The notes beneath the pieces are model-generated. The model saw only the letters and a program-made list of their open reading frames with translations. It searched no databases and was not told the DNA's origin. Positions 24,701 to 35,109 of a stretch of 64,000 nt of DNA are shown in pieces. This DNA comes from Spironucleus salmonicida (taxonomy: Eukaryota; Fornicata; Diplomonadida; Hexamitidae): NCBI GenBank assembly GCA_000497125.2, contig CM035316.1, positions 1,856,001 to 1,920,000 of the forward strand, in the 5' to 3' direction. The position numbers and the translations under genes are program-made. The first letter of the stretch is position 1; every line of letters starts with the position of its first letter.

Positions 24701-25864
24701 ATAGTACTAGAAAAACAAATAGTTATTCAATGATAAATTTTTCTGTCTTGACATTTTCTACTTTGTGAACTGTAAACGCAACAGTACTTCTTCTATGTTT
24801 TGCATAGATTATCTAAGAAATATAGAAAATTAGACTGTTAAGAAGATTATCTAATAAAAAGATTTAAACCATTAGAAGAAAAAGACAGAAGAGCCTGCTA
24901 AATAATAAACGGAGGCTTAACCGTAAGTAGATCTTGAAATAAATCAATCCTATATATATTTCAAATTTAACTTACCTATAGAAGCAATTAAAGTTATATT
25001 CGTAGGAAAAACTATATAAGAAAAAAATAATTATTTTTATTTTAAAAAATAAAATGATTAAACTATAGAAAGCGTGTTACTTTAGGCAACGATTCCAATT
25101 AAATGTGGAAAATAGGTTACTAAAGTAGTTACTAAGTAATAGGGTAAATATTTATAAGTCTCATTTAATTTAAATATGAGTCATATTTTTGTAAACTTGG
25201 TAATTTCTATCCATTAGATAAATCCATAATTAAAGGTATTAATGGTATTAATGGCATGTGGATTTCAAATAATTGCTAATCAGGGACTATCAACGCTATA
25301 AAGTTTACAAATAATGTTTTGCTCTAAATTCTAGAGAAAATAAATTAATGTTTACTTGAATCAGCTATAACCTATAAGATACTGGCCAATGAAATTACTA
25401 TAAAATAAGTTATTGTTAAGAAAGATATTATTGGATTTTTGCTTAAAAATCATCTTTTCCCGGTCTCTATCGATGGAACTACTTTAATCGTCGATCGTCT
25501 AACCGAGGACAATAAAGAATTCTTGTACTCTTCGCAGTACGAAATTCTATGCAAGATTGCAATCCTAAAGTATAGAAACGCGCTTTCAGATCCCTAAATC
25601 GAATTCCTGCAAAAGAACGAAACCGAGGTGTTTGATGCAGCATGCAAGTTGATAGAATCTAAGGATGAAATTTTGACATTGAAAGTAAAATATTTACGTT
25701 AAAGCCCTATTGTAGAAGGGTAGAAAGGATATTTTGAGGAGTATTGTTTTGAAGTTTTTTAAACATCCAAAGAGAACTTAATGAATACGTTAACACAGCT
25801 GAATGCGGTTATAGTGGACATCGAGGAAGGCTTCCTCCACGTGATAATTCTTGAGAAAAAGTGA
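18777..25864 (+). CDS. Giant P-loop family protein C with coiled-coil insertion (about 2360 aa, one frame change)
   Basis: Start ATG 18777 follows ctccttaa, as in D. The frame runs without TGA to beyond 25055, and a coherent C-terminus continues two positions over to TGA 25862-25864 (IIGFLLKNHLFPVSIDG, VIVDIEEGFLHVIILEKK). The change falls between 25058 and about 25260 and could be a frameshift, a sequencing error or an intron. Family blocks: DVSYLFKAQYFAVFS, P-loop-like SQSSRSGKT (340-348), LLVDEC (Asp582-Glu583), NPRGIETIFWRNISF (from 752), AAGTDLALINF (about 838), LQFLCPLVCPQ. Where B and D have the FHGY block, C has only a loose match (DYLISLFGVED). It is then followed by a Lys/Glu/Ala/Gln-rich coiled coil (about residues 1305-1740, including exact tandem repeats) and a Gln-rich segment to about 2040, neither found in B or D. 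It is the most different member in architecture, perhaps a filament- or scaffold-forming version. Function unknown. Confidence 0.8.
22842..23278 (+). repeat. In-frame 63-bp tandem repeat coding coiled coil in C
   Basis: Units begin at 22842, 22905, 22968, 23115 and 23178 (63 nt, 21 residues, core AELTTAKLKVKELKV). Two 42-nt variants (core TAKTKVNQAETEL) lie at 23031 and 23073, and a partial unit starts at 23241. Near-identity at DNA level implies recent expansion. The unit lengths of 21 and 14 residues are exact multiples of the coiled-coil heptad, so gain or loss of units keeps both frame and register. Confidence 0.95.
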
Positions 25865-28800
25865 GGGTTTATTTGTTCTACTGCCTGATGTCACTACATG
25901 GGAAACTGGTGGGCTAAATAACTGCTTATTTATATTATCCGTTTCGTATATATTATATTGTAGAATTTTGAACGGCTTCCTTAAGCTAGAAATAAGGAAT
26001 TCCTAAATAAGTAAGGTTTTAAGAATAGATCAAAACTCTGTAAAACATCTCAGTGTTCAGATAATTTTTAAGCATTCTGGCTACATGATATTTTATAGGA
26101 ATTACTTTGCTTCAGCGCTTCAATTGCTAAATATTGGATGCTGCATTTGCGATAAACTTTGTTTCCCGATTTAGATTGGTGAATATCCTTGGTCGAGTGT
26201 GCTAAACATTCTTTTGCACTGGCCGTTTGGCGGTCTAAGATGACACATATTTCCATTATGGCGTCAAGAAAGTTTGCTCGTTTCCGTTTCAAGCGCATTT
26301 ACCATCTTAACTCAAACTGCCGATCAAGTAATAAAAGACAGCCTGGGCCGGCAAGCCGGTCTGCAGTACAATGTAGATACCCAAAATAGGTAAATGTGCG
26401 GTTTATGTTATTTTGAAAAATGGAATTACTGTGCTGAAAGTCTAGCTTCATGTACTACTCCGGGAGTATTAACAGAGCGGTATGGTGGTTTTGAGCTGGA
26501 CCAGTAGCGCATCTGCAAATTTAAAAAATTTAGGATAGTGGTGCTGAATTTAAGCTTAACATATATTGGTGCCTGCAATTTCAATTAGAAGGAGTAGTGA
26601 TTTAATACGATAGTGTATTTTGCTGATTAAAGTGGTTGCAAATGCACCATACTGGCATAGAGCTGATTTACGATACATTAATGATGAAATATTCTATCTG
26701 CAGTTTTCGCCATTAGCAGTGATCTTCGTTCCTGGTATTGCTAAGACATCGAGCCCCTTTATATTTCTTGGTTGAGGCTGGCCATAACTTCTAGGTTTGG
26801 GTTAACAGTCAGTGTTATTATTATGTAACATGACTTTGACAGATCAAAATAGCTGGATATCCTTCGTAATACTTAAAACACAGTCATGTAAACTATTTGC
26901 CAATAGGTAGCTGTAGGTTAATAGAGCAGACAAATTATTTCTAGCAACAGTAACTTGTTTCCGTATGCTAGTATTGCGATAGCGTAAGGAGTTAATATAA
27001 TGACTAAGTATGCTACGTATTATTAGAAGATTATAATTCCTATAATTCTCGCCTCCTGGAATGTACCTCGATTCTGGAGGTAAAACCGATATACAAGACA
27101 CACCATGTGACGTTCCTGACCATATTCATACTTAGTGAATCTGAAACTATTATTTGGCGATCGGTCGATCAGTAATGATGTTATCAAAGGATGTAGGAAA
27201 TTTCACCCCGCCTAATTGCAGTTATGTTACTTACAACTTAAGTAAGAAATAATGCTACAGGCATACTAGATGATACTCAGGTAAGTCAAATTACCATAAT
27301 AGTGGAAGAGAATCTGGTTAGGAGGCCTCGTGACGCAGAAGCATATTACAGCAATAAACTGGACAGCGCGAAATCCATAATTATTGTAGAAACGAATTCC
27401 AGCATACCATGCATAGTACACAACTTATGGGTTGAGCAGCGGGTAGCTGATGACTGTTGTGAGATGGCCTTTCTTCCTCCGAAGATACACGTGGCCTTTT
27501 AATAAAATTACAGACTACATCCGCTGACAGTGGTTAGGAATGCTGAATACCAACGCAGATAATGTAGTAGTGCAGTAGATGAAGATACACATGGCAAATG
27601 TAGATAGGCAGCAGGTAGTGTATATTGTAGTACTTCTGAGGAGTTATATGTTATTTAAAACTTTTAAACTACTTGCATTCATTTACTTTTCAAGTTTTTG
27701 AACACAAACCGCCACGTAGGAGTTGTAGCATGTTTACTATACCAATTTATATTGTATGTTAGTGTAGAATAAGATCTAGATCTTCAGTGTTGCGAATACC
27801 CAGCCTGCAAGCTTGCAAATTATCAGGATAGAGGATTGTGTAAAGAGGCGCATACACAGACTCTCGACTGGCATCTCAAAGCGAGGAAATATATAATTTC
27901 GCTGTCGTATGGTGGTAGCGCGTGTCTATTGGTTGTCAGTTTTCCTCGAGCAGTATCTAGCGTTACAAGTTTCTGTGGCAAGAAATACTAGATCTATAAA
28001 GAAGCATATTGATCATAAATATCTATGAATATTAGCTACTACGAAAGAGGAAATAAATAAAATTTTGTCATGCAAGGAGCAGCTGGAAGTATGGACTCCA
28101 AGGGCCATGCCAATAAAGTTGGTTAGAGCGGAACTGACTGATAATACATTGTCGAGTACAAAGCTAATTGGGCGAATAATAAGAAATCATATCAACTATA
28201 CAAGTACAATCACCTAGAATACCAAGCAACACGCAGTTTATCTTTGTATACAAGTACCAGTAAGTAGGCTGGACAGATAGAACTGTCAGCAGTAGCGAAG
28301 GAAGAAAAATATATAATCTCACATTTGGATCAGTTTTGTAGTTAGAGGTGTATTGATCAGGCTTGGCAAGGCTATCAGTACACTTAGAACCAGGTTTGCA
28401 TTTTTCATAATCTTACGATAATTGCGAAATTCAAATTCAAATCGCGAATAACAAGAATAATACTTACATATGTCATATTATCTCGATAATAGTATGCAGG
28501 TTTTGAAATTTTTATAATTAAATTTAGGTACTCTAATATAATTATATTCAGATAAATATATAGCATCCTATTACATGAAATAGCTATACTTGGAGAAATT
28601 GCTATTGAAGGAACATACTTATTTGCTATATAATAGTTATTGATAGAAATATTTAAAAAGATTATACCGAAACATCGTCACTAGTCTTTTTTAGCCTATT
28701 AAGTCATCGCATACATGAGGTAATAAACTATGCAAACTATAAAAATTATTGCTTATTTAACCTACGGGTAGATTATTACTGACGCAACAACGACTTCTAC

Positions 28801-29524
28801 TACTCATAATAGTTATATCCACGAAATACGTTATCTGAAACGCTATATATCAATAATTTAACCTAAATTTTTCAAAAGCTTATCAATAACTGCTCAACTA
28901 TTTATGCACCCATTTGTGTGTTTAATAATGTAAAATAATAACCATTGGTGCTTTCAAAAATATTGAGCACAATTTCATTTTCCAAGCAATATTCTTGAAA
29001 CAGTTTGAGTTCTAGATACAAATTATAATGGATCAAAAACTTGTAATACATAGCAGTGATGTATTTTTTGGACAGTTTCATACTTAATAATATCACGATT
29101 TTGAGTATATATCATTTAAATATTTGTAGATAGAGATGGATAGAGTGGTATTATTTGCATATCATTTTATAGGCTTTATCGTAAAATACTGTATTTAACG
29201 CAACTGGATTGGGTTTCTTCTAATATGAAATTTATGTTAGGATAAATTAATTGATTTTTGCAATGTATATGAGCATTACTAACAATTTGTATGGTGTGGG
29301 AATGTTCGAGCATAGTAACATATTTATATAACAAAAGAGCACTAGTCTAGAAACAGTACGAATGCCTTTTCAAGAATGTTAAGGCTTATTAGAATGTAAA
29401 TACTAATGTAATTAGTACAGATGCATATTGGTGACGACTACTAATGTATTTATAATAGTTATTGGTAAAGATGAGTTTTGACAAGATTGCAGACTAAGCA
29501 CAGTATATGGTGCAACATTATGAG
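25865..29524. other. Region without recognised genes; several long TGA-free frames
   Basis: Base composition is more balanced than elsewhere. With only TGA as stop, open frames include minus 26050-26562 (170 codons from an ATG, containing LLLLDRQFELRWQMRLKRKR) and plus 27302-28012 (236 codons from an ATG, starting MEENLVRRPRDAEAYY). A further minus frame crosses about 26335-27100. They overlap one another in places, so not all can be real, and none shows a family I recognise. Short stretches near 27690-28330 resemble copia-type retrotransposon Pol only weakly. I see no tRNA. Confidence 0.35.
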
Positions 29525-31230
29525 TCATACATTATTTATAATGAAATTTTCTTAAGAGTAATTAGATAGTCTGGAATATCCTAAATTCAGCAGCGTATTA
29601 ATTTTCTGCTGGTTTACCGCATATTACTGTAAGCGGATTGAATATTTAAGCATGAACGAAAAACATAGCACTGAGTCACTTTTCTAAGACACTGCGCAAG
29701 CTACAACCTTTGAGCCGAAAATACCCTTAAGTACGGCATCGCACATCATAATTGGGGCCTTTACAACGCATTGTCTTATTTTCTTAGCTGCTTCTATGCG
29801 TTCATTTTTAGGGATAGGCTTGGAAAGCTATACAGTAAGTCTAACAGCTTCGCCATTCTCAACTGCAGTAGATGTACAAAATGTTCTAAACGGTTCCACA
29901 ATTTCTGGTTTAGCGTAGTTTATGCCGCCTTTGCATTAATTGATTGTGATTTCTTCAATCTCATTGGCATCCCGATTTTTACAAATATGGTACACCCATT
30001 GGGACATAGAACACAAGTGATCTATATTTGAGATTTATCAATCGCCACTTCTTCAAACTTTTCAATGGCGACAGGTACATTACTAACATATTACTTTATA
30101 CGAACGTGCAGCATCTCCGCTGGGACTGCGTGAGCAACCTCCGTCTCTCCCGCAACTTGCATCTCCCAATAACCTTGCTAACACGCATGCTTATTGACTA
30201 CGAATCGAGCTCTTACCAAGGAATTGCGGCGCAGAGAACAATATGTTTTCATCAGCTAGTACAACCGGTGTACCGGGGGCTGCAGATGTTTCCAAAAGAA
30301 GAGCGGCCCTCTTCGGCAGCATCGTCCACCAAATTATGAACCTAAATGCAATTTCCGGCTGAAAGAAGCGCCCGCTAACAAGCTTGAACGAACCAGCCTC
30401 TATAGGCCTGGCTTTTGGATTAACTTTTCCACCCAAAGACACGGCAACTTTATCCTGAGGAATAAGGCCAACCGAGAGTGACAAACAGCCGCATTCGAGC
30501 CTTGTAGTTTTCGTGAGATCTGGCTGCAAAGTTACAGGATCCATCGGAGCAAGGTACACCGCGGCAACCCGAGTTTCCCCAACTAGATTTAAAGCCGTGG
30601 TTACCAGATGGAGCGGAATTCCGAAATCTGTTCAGCACTATTCGATATTTCGCTAAAGGCCAGAGCAGCGCGGTAAGAGCCCGTAGACGCCCAAAGCGCG
30701 CGCCCTCCAAAGTGCACCTGTGGACCATAGTCAGACCGATAGCGCCAGAACCCAGGATTCCACGTTCTTCCCAGGCGGCTACCCGTCCATGTTGATCATT
30801 TGCTGCGCCGAGTACCGGAATGCTCGCTCCCCCTCACGGCAGCCGCTCCCGAAATCAACACCTTTGCCGAGAAGTGCCGCACACAGAGGCCCCTCGTGAC
30901 GGTCGAAATTGTGTACCCGCTGCCAGTTTCTGTGCACTGAAACACGAACGAGTGCATAAGAATGCTCGAATTCGACTGAAGGCAGTCCGCCTCGAGCAGC
31001 TCCGCATACTCGGGCCCGTGAGCTCCTGCTTGTACTTGCAGAGCCCGAAGCCGCCGTGAATGCACTGCGCCAGAATTCACTACCACGTGTGCTATTTTCT
31101 AGCACCAGGTCCGCTTTTCCGAGTATCGTGGCCGTACGCTGCAGTAGCACCAGTCGAGATATTTCAGCACCGTTCGTTCCAGAGCGCGGAAGGCCCAGGT
31201 GAACATCAGCTTCCAATTGGTATCTTGCGT
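29525..31230 (-). pseudogene. Broken NAD(P)/FAD-dependent dehydrogenase with C-terminal DUF1667 domain
   Basis: Fragments in changing frames line up in order with the pyridine-nucleotide-disulphide oxidoreductase found beside anaerobic glycerol-3-phosphate dehydrogenases and with DUF1667. From N to C: ADLVLENS (FAD fold); QCIHGGFGLCKYKQELTGP (31067-31011); YAELL; GCREGERAF; NMDGQPPGK; ILGSGAIGLTM, the NAD-binding motif (near 30755-30725); DFGIPLHLVTT; LECGCLSLSVGLIPQDKVAV (near 30500-30445); VHNLVDDA; NILFSAPQ; ITCVLCPNGCTIF (near 30020-29980); QCKGGINYAKPE; SKPIPKNERIEAAKKI; KAPIMMCDAVLKGIFG. TAG falls where homologues have Gln (RNIEQC), so the native code applies. I count at least six frame changes and one in-frame TGA (after RNIEQC). 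In bacteria, and as I recall in some anaerobic protists, these domains form one polypeptide that passes electrons from FAD enzymes. The GlpA-like domain expected upstream is absent. It is GC-richer than its surroundings. Decay is likely; dense sequencing error is the alternative. Confidence 0.8.
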
Positions 31231-31240
31231 CTCCTTGCTT

Positions 31241-31578
31241 TCATCGAGTGGCACGCCATCTATGCAGGCGTTGTAACGCAACGTTTCTGACCGCGGGCTG
31301 CTCGCTCTGCGCGAGGTGCCGGAGGATTTCGCCCCAGCTCCCGTCCACCTCCTTCTGGATCTTGAGCCCCAGCTGCTGCTTCTTGGCCCTGCATACCGAG
31401 TTTTTGGGCGAAACGCGGTGCGCGAAGTCCAGCACGAGCTGGTGCGAGGGCGCGATCAGCGAAGTTAGGAGTCTGTGAGCGTGATCTCAATATCTGTTGG
31501 CAACAACTGTGGGGGCAGCGTGAATGCTACGAAAATCGTAGTACTGGATTCCGAGATCTCGTATGACAGGGAAAGCAT
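31241..31578 (-). CDS. CS (p23/HSP20-like) domain protein, one frameshift
   Basis: ATG at 31578-31576 opens MLSLSYEISESSTTIFVAF, followed by PTDIEITLTDS. A one-base loss near 31460 then changes frame, and the chain continues with LIAPSHQLVLDFAHRVSPKN, LGLKIQKEVDGSWGEIL and on to TGA at 31241. The strand pattern and the ending (hydrophobic core, K-Q-Q-L-G-L-K-I-x-K, then D-G-S-W-G) fit the CS domain of p23, SGT1 and NudC-type co-chaperones, about 90 residues. The ORF ends where the dehydrogenase remnant begins on the same strand, and a frame around 31260-31150 (with NWKLMFTWAFRALERTVLKY) could bridge them. So it is either a small co-chaperone or the N-terminus of a fused gene. It is GC-rich. 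The divergent C_GCAxxG gene starts 105 bp away. Confidence 0.6.
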
Positions 31579-31682
31579 TTTTCAAATGTGGCAAGGGATA
31601 ATATATAAGAATTAATGTATAATATTGTGTAAATGTTTATTCGTAAAACGTGTTTTGCTATATTTTGTATATATCTTGAAAA

Positions 31683-31933
31683 ATGAACTGTGCTCAGAAA
31701 GTCTCCGAAAAGGTAAATCCTTCATTAACGAATATCGTAAAATATGCAGGCGGTGGGAATGCACCGTCACATGTCTGTGGAGCCTTGTATGCAGTTTAGC
31801 TGGCAAATCCCAGTGTATAACCGTTATTGGAGGAATAATTCTCAAAAAAATTGGAGGTGTTGAGTGCAGTGAGCTTTATGGGAAAATATCATGCGATGAA
31901 TTAGTTGAGTATGCAGTCAGTTTAGTAAAGTGA
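31683..31933 (+). CDS. C_GCAxxG_C_C family redox-type protein, homopolymer frameshift
   Basis: ATG 31683 opens MNCAQKVSEKVNPSLTNIV, then GGGNAPSHVCGALYAVQLAN with TAG and TAA read as Gln. At a run of seven A (about 31845-31851) the frame must move by one to continue IGGVECSELYGKISCDELVEY and end at TGA 31931-31933, about 83 residues in all. The order NCAQ, GGG...CGAL, CSEL.GK.SCDE matches the small cysteine-rich C_GCAxxG_C_C family common in anaerobic bacteria, whose exact function is unsettled; conserved cysteines suggest redox or metal binding. It is divergent from the CS ORF. The shift inside a homopolymer looks like an assembly error. A bacterial origin by transfer is possible. Confidence 0.65.
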
Positions 31934-32122
31934 TGATTCATTCGTTCTCTTCTAATGTCATTAGAATTCTTTTCTTTGACTTATTGTTTAACTTAATAGA
32001 TTCCGATGTGACGAACTCAATTTTCAGTAACAGAAAATTTCATCAGAATGATTTTCTAAACCCTGGCTACTCCTATTTTTCCTGAACTTGATCTTTTATT
32101 TTTTTGTTTGGATCCTTTTGGA
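31934..32122. other. Short spacer
   Basis: Sequence between two convergent genes. No feature recognised. Confidence 0.4.
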
Positions 32123-34619
32123 TCAGAAATATAGTTCTCTTGAAGCTGGTTAAATATTTTAAATAGTTTTCACTTCATCTTTAGTTAATAAATATTAGAT
32201 TTGTTTATAGTATGAGCCAAATTGATATGTTTCAATCTTATTAATTATTATAAACTTACTATAGTCTTGCATAGTGCTAAGTACATCAGGAGTATGATAA
32301 TAGTTCTATTGTGCAATTTCTTAAGGTAGTACAACTATTACTTCTCTATCTTTATTAAGCAATCTTATTTATTCAACTTTGCTACATACGTTATTACTTT
32401 CAAATTTCTATTTAGTACTAGCTTTCTTATTTATCTTTATGAGTTCATTATTTATTACTAATTCGATGAAAGCTAGGTCATCTCTTTTTCTTCAATCAGC
32501 AGTTTTGCGTTTATGAACTTCACCATTTCTTTGGTTAAAAAATGAAGGTACTATCTTTTAAATATAGATAAAAATTAACAGATATTCACTTAACTTGCTT
32601 ATCAAAGTTTATAAAGATCATTGGGTCTGGTTAAATAATTATATATAAAAAACTATATTTGAATTAGCCTCTCTTCGAATAGTCGTTTCCAAAATAATCA
32701 ATTGATCTATTATACAATTCAATAAACTATTTCTATTCGAATTCTTAACTTGTTATCCTTCCAATATCCTTAAAGATATCTTTTATATGTTCTTCCTTGA
32801 GACCGTTCATTAACAAGAAAGTTGTAAACAACTATCTAAAAGGTCCATACAATTTCTTAATAGAATGCAAACATGAAATGGTCCCCCAAATTCCAAGATA
32901 TATTCTTTAAATAATTAGTTTATAGAAATCAGATTCAGTTGTAGTTTGAAATACTGAACTTCCACTCATGTCATCTAATAATAAAACTATTTTTATATTC
33001 GTATCTAATATTTATTATAACGCAATCCAATTTATTCATACAGCAACTACGTATACTAATCAACATCATCACCTAAGCAATCTTTCTATAAAACTAAACA
33101 TTCTTAATACTATTGCTTTAGCCACTCGAATTGTGAAAGTATGTTTTTGAAAACTTGGAAGAATAGTTTTTGATCTCCATTTTTTAATTTCTTTATCTTT
33201 TAAAGTAGTTCGTATCTAATCTTATGTTATCAATGATAGATTTATAATGGTTTTCATTTTCTATAATTCTTGACATAACATTAATAACTTTTATTTTGAA
33301 GTCATTCCATTCGAATCAACAAATGGTATATTAAGTATATTGTCTTTGGTTTTTGATTTTTAATAAGTTTAATCACAATCGATAGTTGGACTTAAGAAGA
33401 ATGTATGAGTTATAGCTCTATTATTTAAATGAGGGTCATCTAAATTATACTTTGATAGCTTACTTTAATCTAATACGCTTAATTTATTTTATTCATTGAA
33501 TACGTTTTGACTGTTCCTGCTGAACCCATAAGTCCAAAATAACAATAACCATAGCTCATTATTTCAATTTAGACCTCCTGGGATCCGGACGGTTGCGTCA
33601 GAGTATTTTTTTTGTTTTTATATCAAAAATTGAATTTCGTCTTATTGTATATTGTACTCCATATATTTAATTGAAGCAAAAATAATAATAAATTAAATGA
33701 ATGAATGTCACCTTAGCAAAAACCTACAAAAGATATAAACTGATTCTTGTTAAACTTCTGCTTGTGATGCAACTCTTATACTATCAGTTTAGTTTAAAAT
33801 ATTAAATGATAATTAATTAGTTCTGTTAGTCATATCTTTCCAAACAAATATATATGGATTCAAAGGCTACAGCATTAAACTTTTATATATTAAGATACTA
33901 ATGGTTTCATCACATTAATTTGCCTTTATATAAACTGTATTTAAGTATCTAAAGAACTTAGCTGAATTAAGTTCACTTGTAAGATCTCTTTTAATAATTA
34001 ATATTTCTTTTGTTATTTCTAAATCTATCTTTGGTTAATAGCTGAAACATGCATTCAAATTTAAATTTTTACTGTTGGATCAGTAGTATACTCATCGAAT
34101 GGTAATTTAAACTAATCATAAAACATCTTATATTCAACTTCAGGAAGGATGTGATATTAATTATTGATACGATTATGTGAATCTTAATAAACCAATTTAA
34201 AATGTTTATCGTTTATTATTTGCAATGGTACTTTATCATTTCTAAAAGCTGTTAAAATTTTATAATGAGTAATATTTATATAGTATGTCAATATTGAACT
34301 TTATAAATTACATTACTTTTAAAAGATGAATGTTTCAAATATATTATCATTACCAGGGTTTAGTTACGATTGACCATGGTCCTCTTAGGGATCAGTAGCC
34401 CAATGGGATGTTACTGTCCTTTGTTTTGCCTCCGCTAGCAATAATCCCTTTTAATTGATCCTAACTAATAACCTCCTGTTAATTATGTTTTGAAAAAAAT
34501 AGGGGCCTGTTGCCAAAAGCTGACCTAGCATTATCTAGTATATCCTTTCTCTGCTTTGGAATATCCGTGATAGTGTAGGATATACTATTATTTTACTAGA
34601 TAGGAGTTAGCAGAGCGAA
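32123..34619 (-). pseudogene. Unknown long protein with von Willebrand A-like motif, frame-broken
   Basis: Read on the minus strand with TGA as the only stop, long coherent stretches follow one another: DIPKQRKDILDNARSAFGNR (about 34560-34500), ASGGKTKDSNIPLG, ATDPQEDHGQSQLNPGNDNI, HILPEVEYKMFYDQFKLPFD, KRDLTSELNSAKFFRYLNTV, LSKYNLDDPHLNNRAITHTF, NILNIPFVDSNGMTSKQKLL, then IVLLLDDMSGSSVFQTTTES (about 33005-32950), HIKDIFKDIGRITSQEFEQ, and a last stretch ending in PASRELYF at TGA 32125-32123. About 800 codons in all. Frame changes occur near 34420, 34040, 33130 and 32590, and in-frame TGA codons near 33573 and in the last segment. LDDMSGSS resembles the DxSxS metal site of von Willebrand A domains; the rest is unrecognised. 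It is AT-rich. No start ATG is defined; a TGA precedes 34619. Confidence 0.5.
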
Positions 34620-34752
34620 TCAGAGTAACAATACTAAAAGCAAGTGAAATTATTTGTGCAAGATGTATCAGTAGGTGCTCAGGATGTGAGATTCGCCAAA
34701 AATATAACCAGAGCTTGCTAAATATATTATTTGTGTAGCATTATATTGCTCT

Positions 34753-35109
34753 ATGTATTTGAAAGGATTGATCCTGATATCTTGGGCTGCTAGAGCACTT
34801 ATTTTACTAAGTATGTATTTTATAACTATGCAGATATATAATATATTAGCAAGGCGCACAGTAGGTAATTAGTTGTATACAGAAACTAAACACAAAATAG
34901 ATTTAAAAGCTTACCCATAATTAGTATATTTCGATGCAGTTGGTAATAATTACAATACTAGTTTATATAAAGATCGTTTACTCAGTATTAGACATGATCT
35001 GCTTGATGTATTTAACTTAACTAATCCTGCACAGTATCAAATTTATCCCTATCACTATGCATTAAATTGTTGCTAATGCATTCCATAGGATACAATGTTC
35101 TGGTTTTGA
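34753..35109 (+). CDS. Small predicted membrane protein, unknown function
   Basis: ATG 34753 to TGA 35107-35109, 118 codons, with several TAA/TAG read as Gln. It begins MYLKGLILISWAARALILLS, a likely signal anchor or transmembrane helix (about residues 4-28). A soluble part follows with YPQLVYFDAVGNNYNTSLYK and NPAQYQIYPYHYALNCCQCI, ending FWF. The frame is open upstream to a TGA near 34686, so the start could be earlier. Composition looks coding and unlike the random AT sequence nearby. It is divergent from the minus-strand VWA-like gene. No family recognised. Confidence 0.4.

Noticed and set aside
27690-28340. Copia-type retrotransposon Pol remnant
   Set aside because: Stretches such as TSKQAGQIELSAVAKEEKYI resemble the RNase H end, but spacing is off, order of the pieces is inconsistent and no terminal repeats are seen.
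30028-31490. Several GC-rich open frames on the plus strand and alternative minus frames
   Set aside because: They lie opposite or out of frame with the dehydrogenase/CS segments, whose family motifs identify the true strand; the others are shadows.
33480-33560. Kinesin-like GLMGSAGTVKTYSM in a minus frame
   Set aside because: The neighbouring frame links better to the flanking coding segments on both sides through a single TGA, so this string is probably out of frame.
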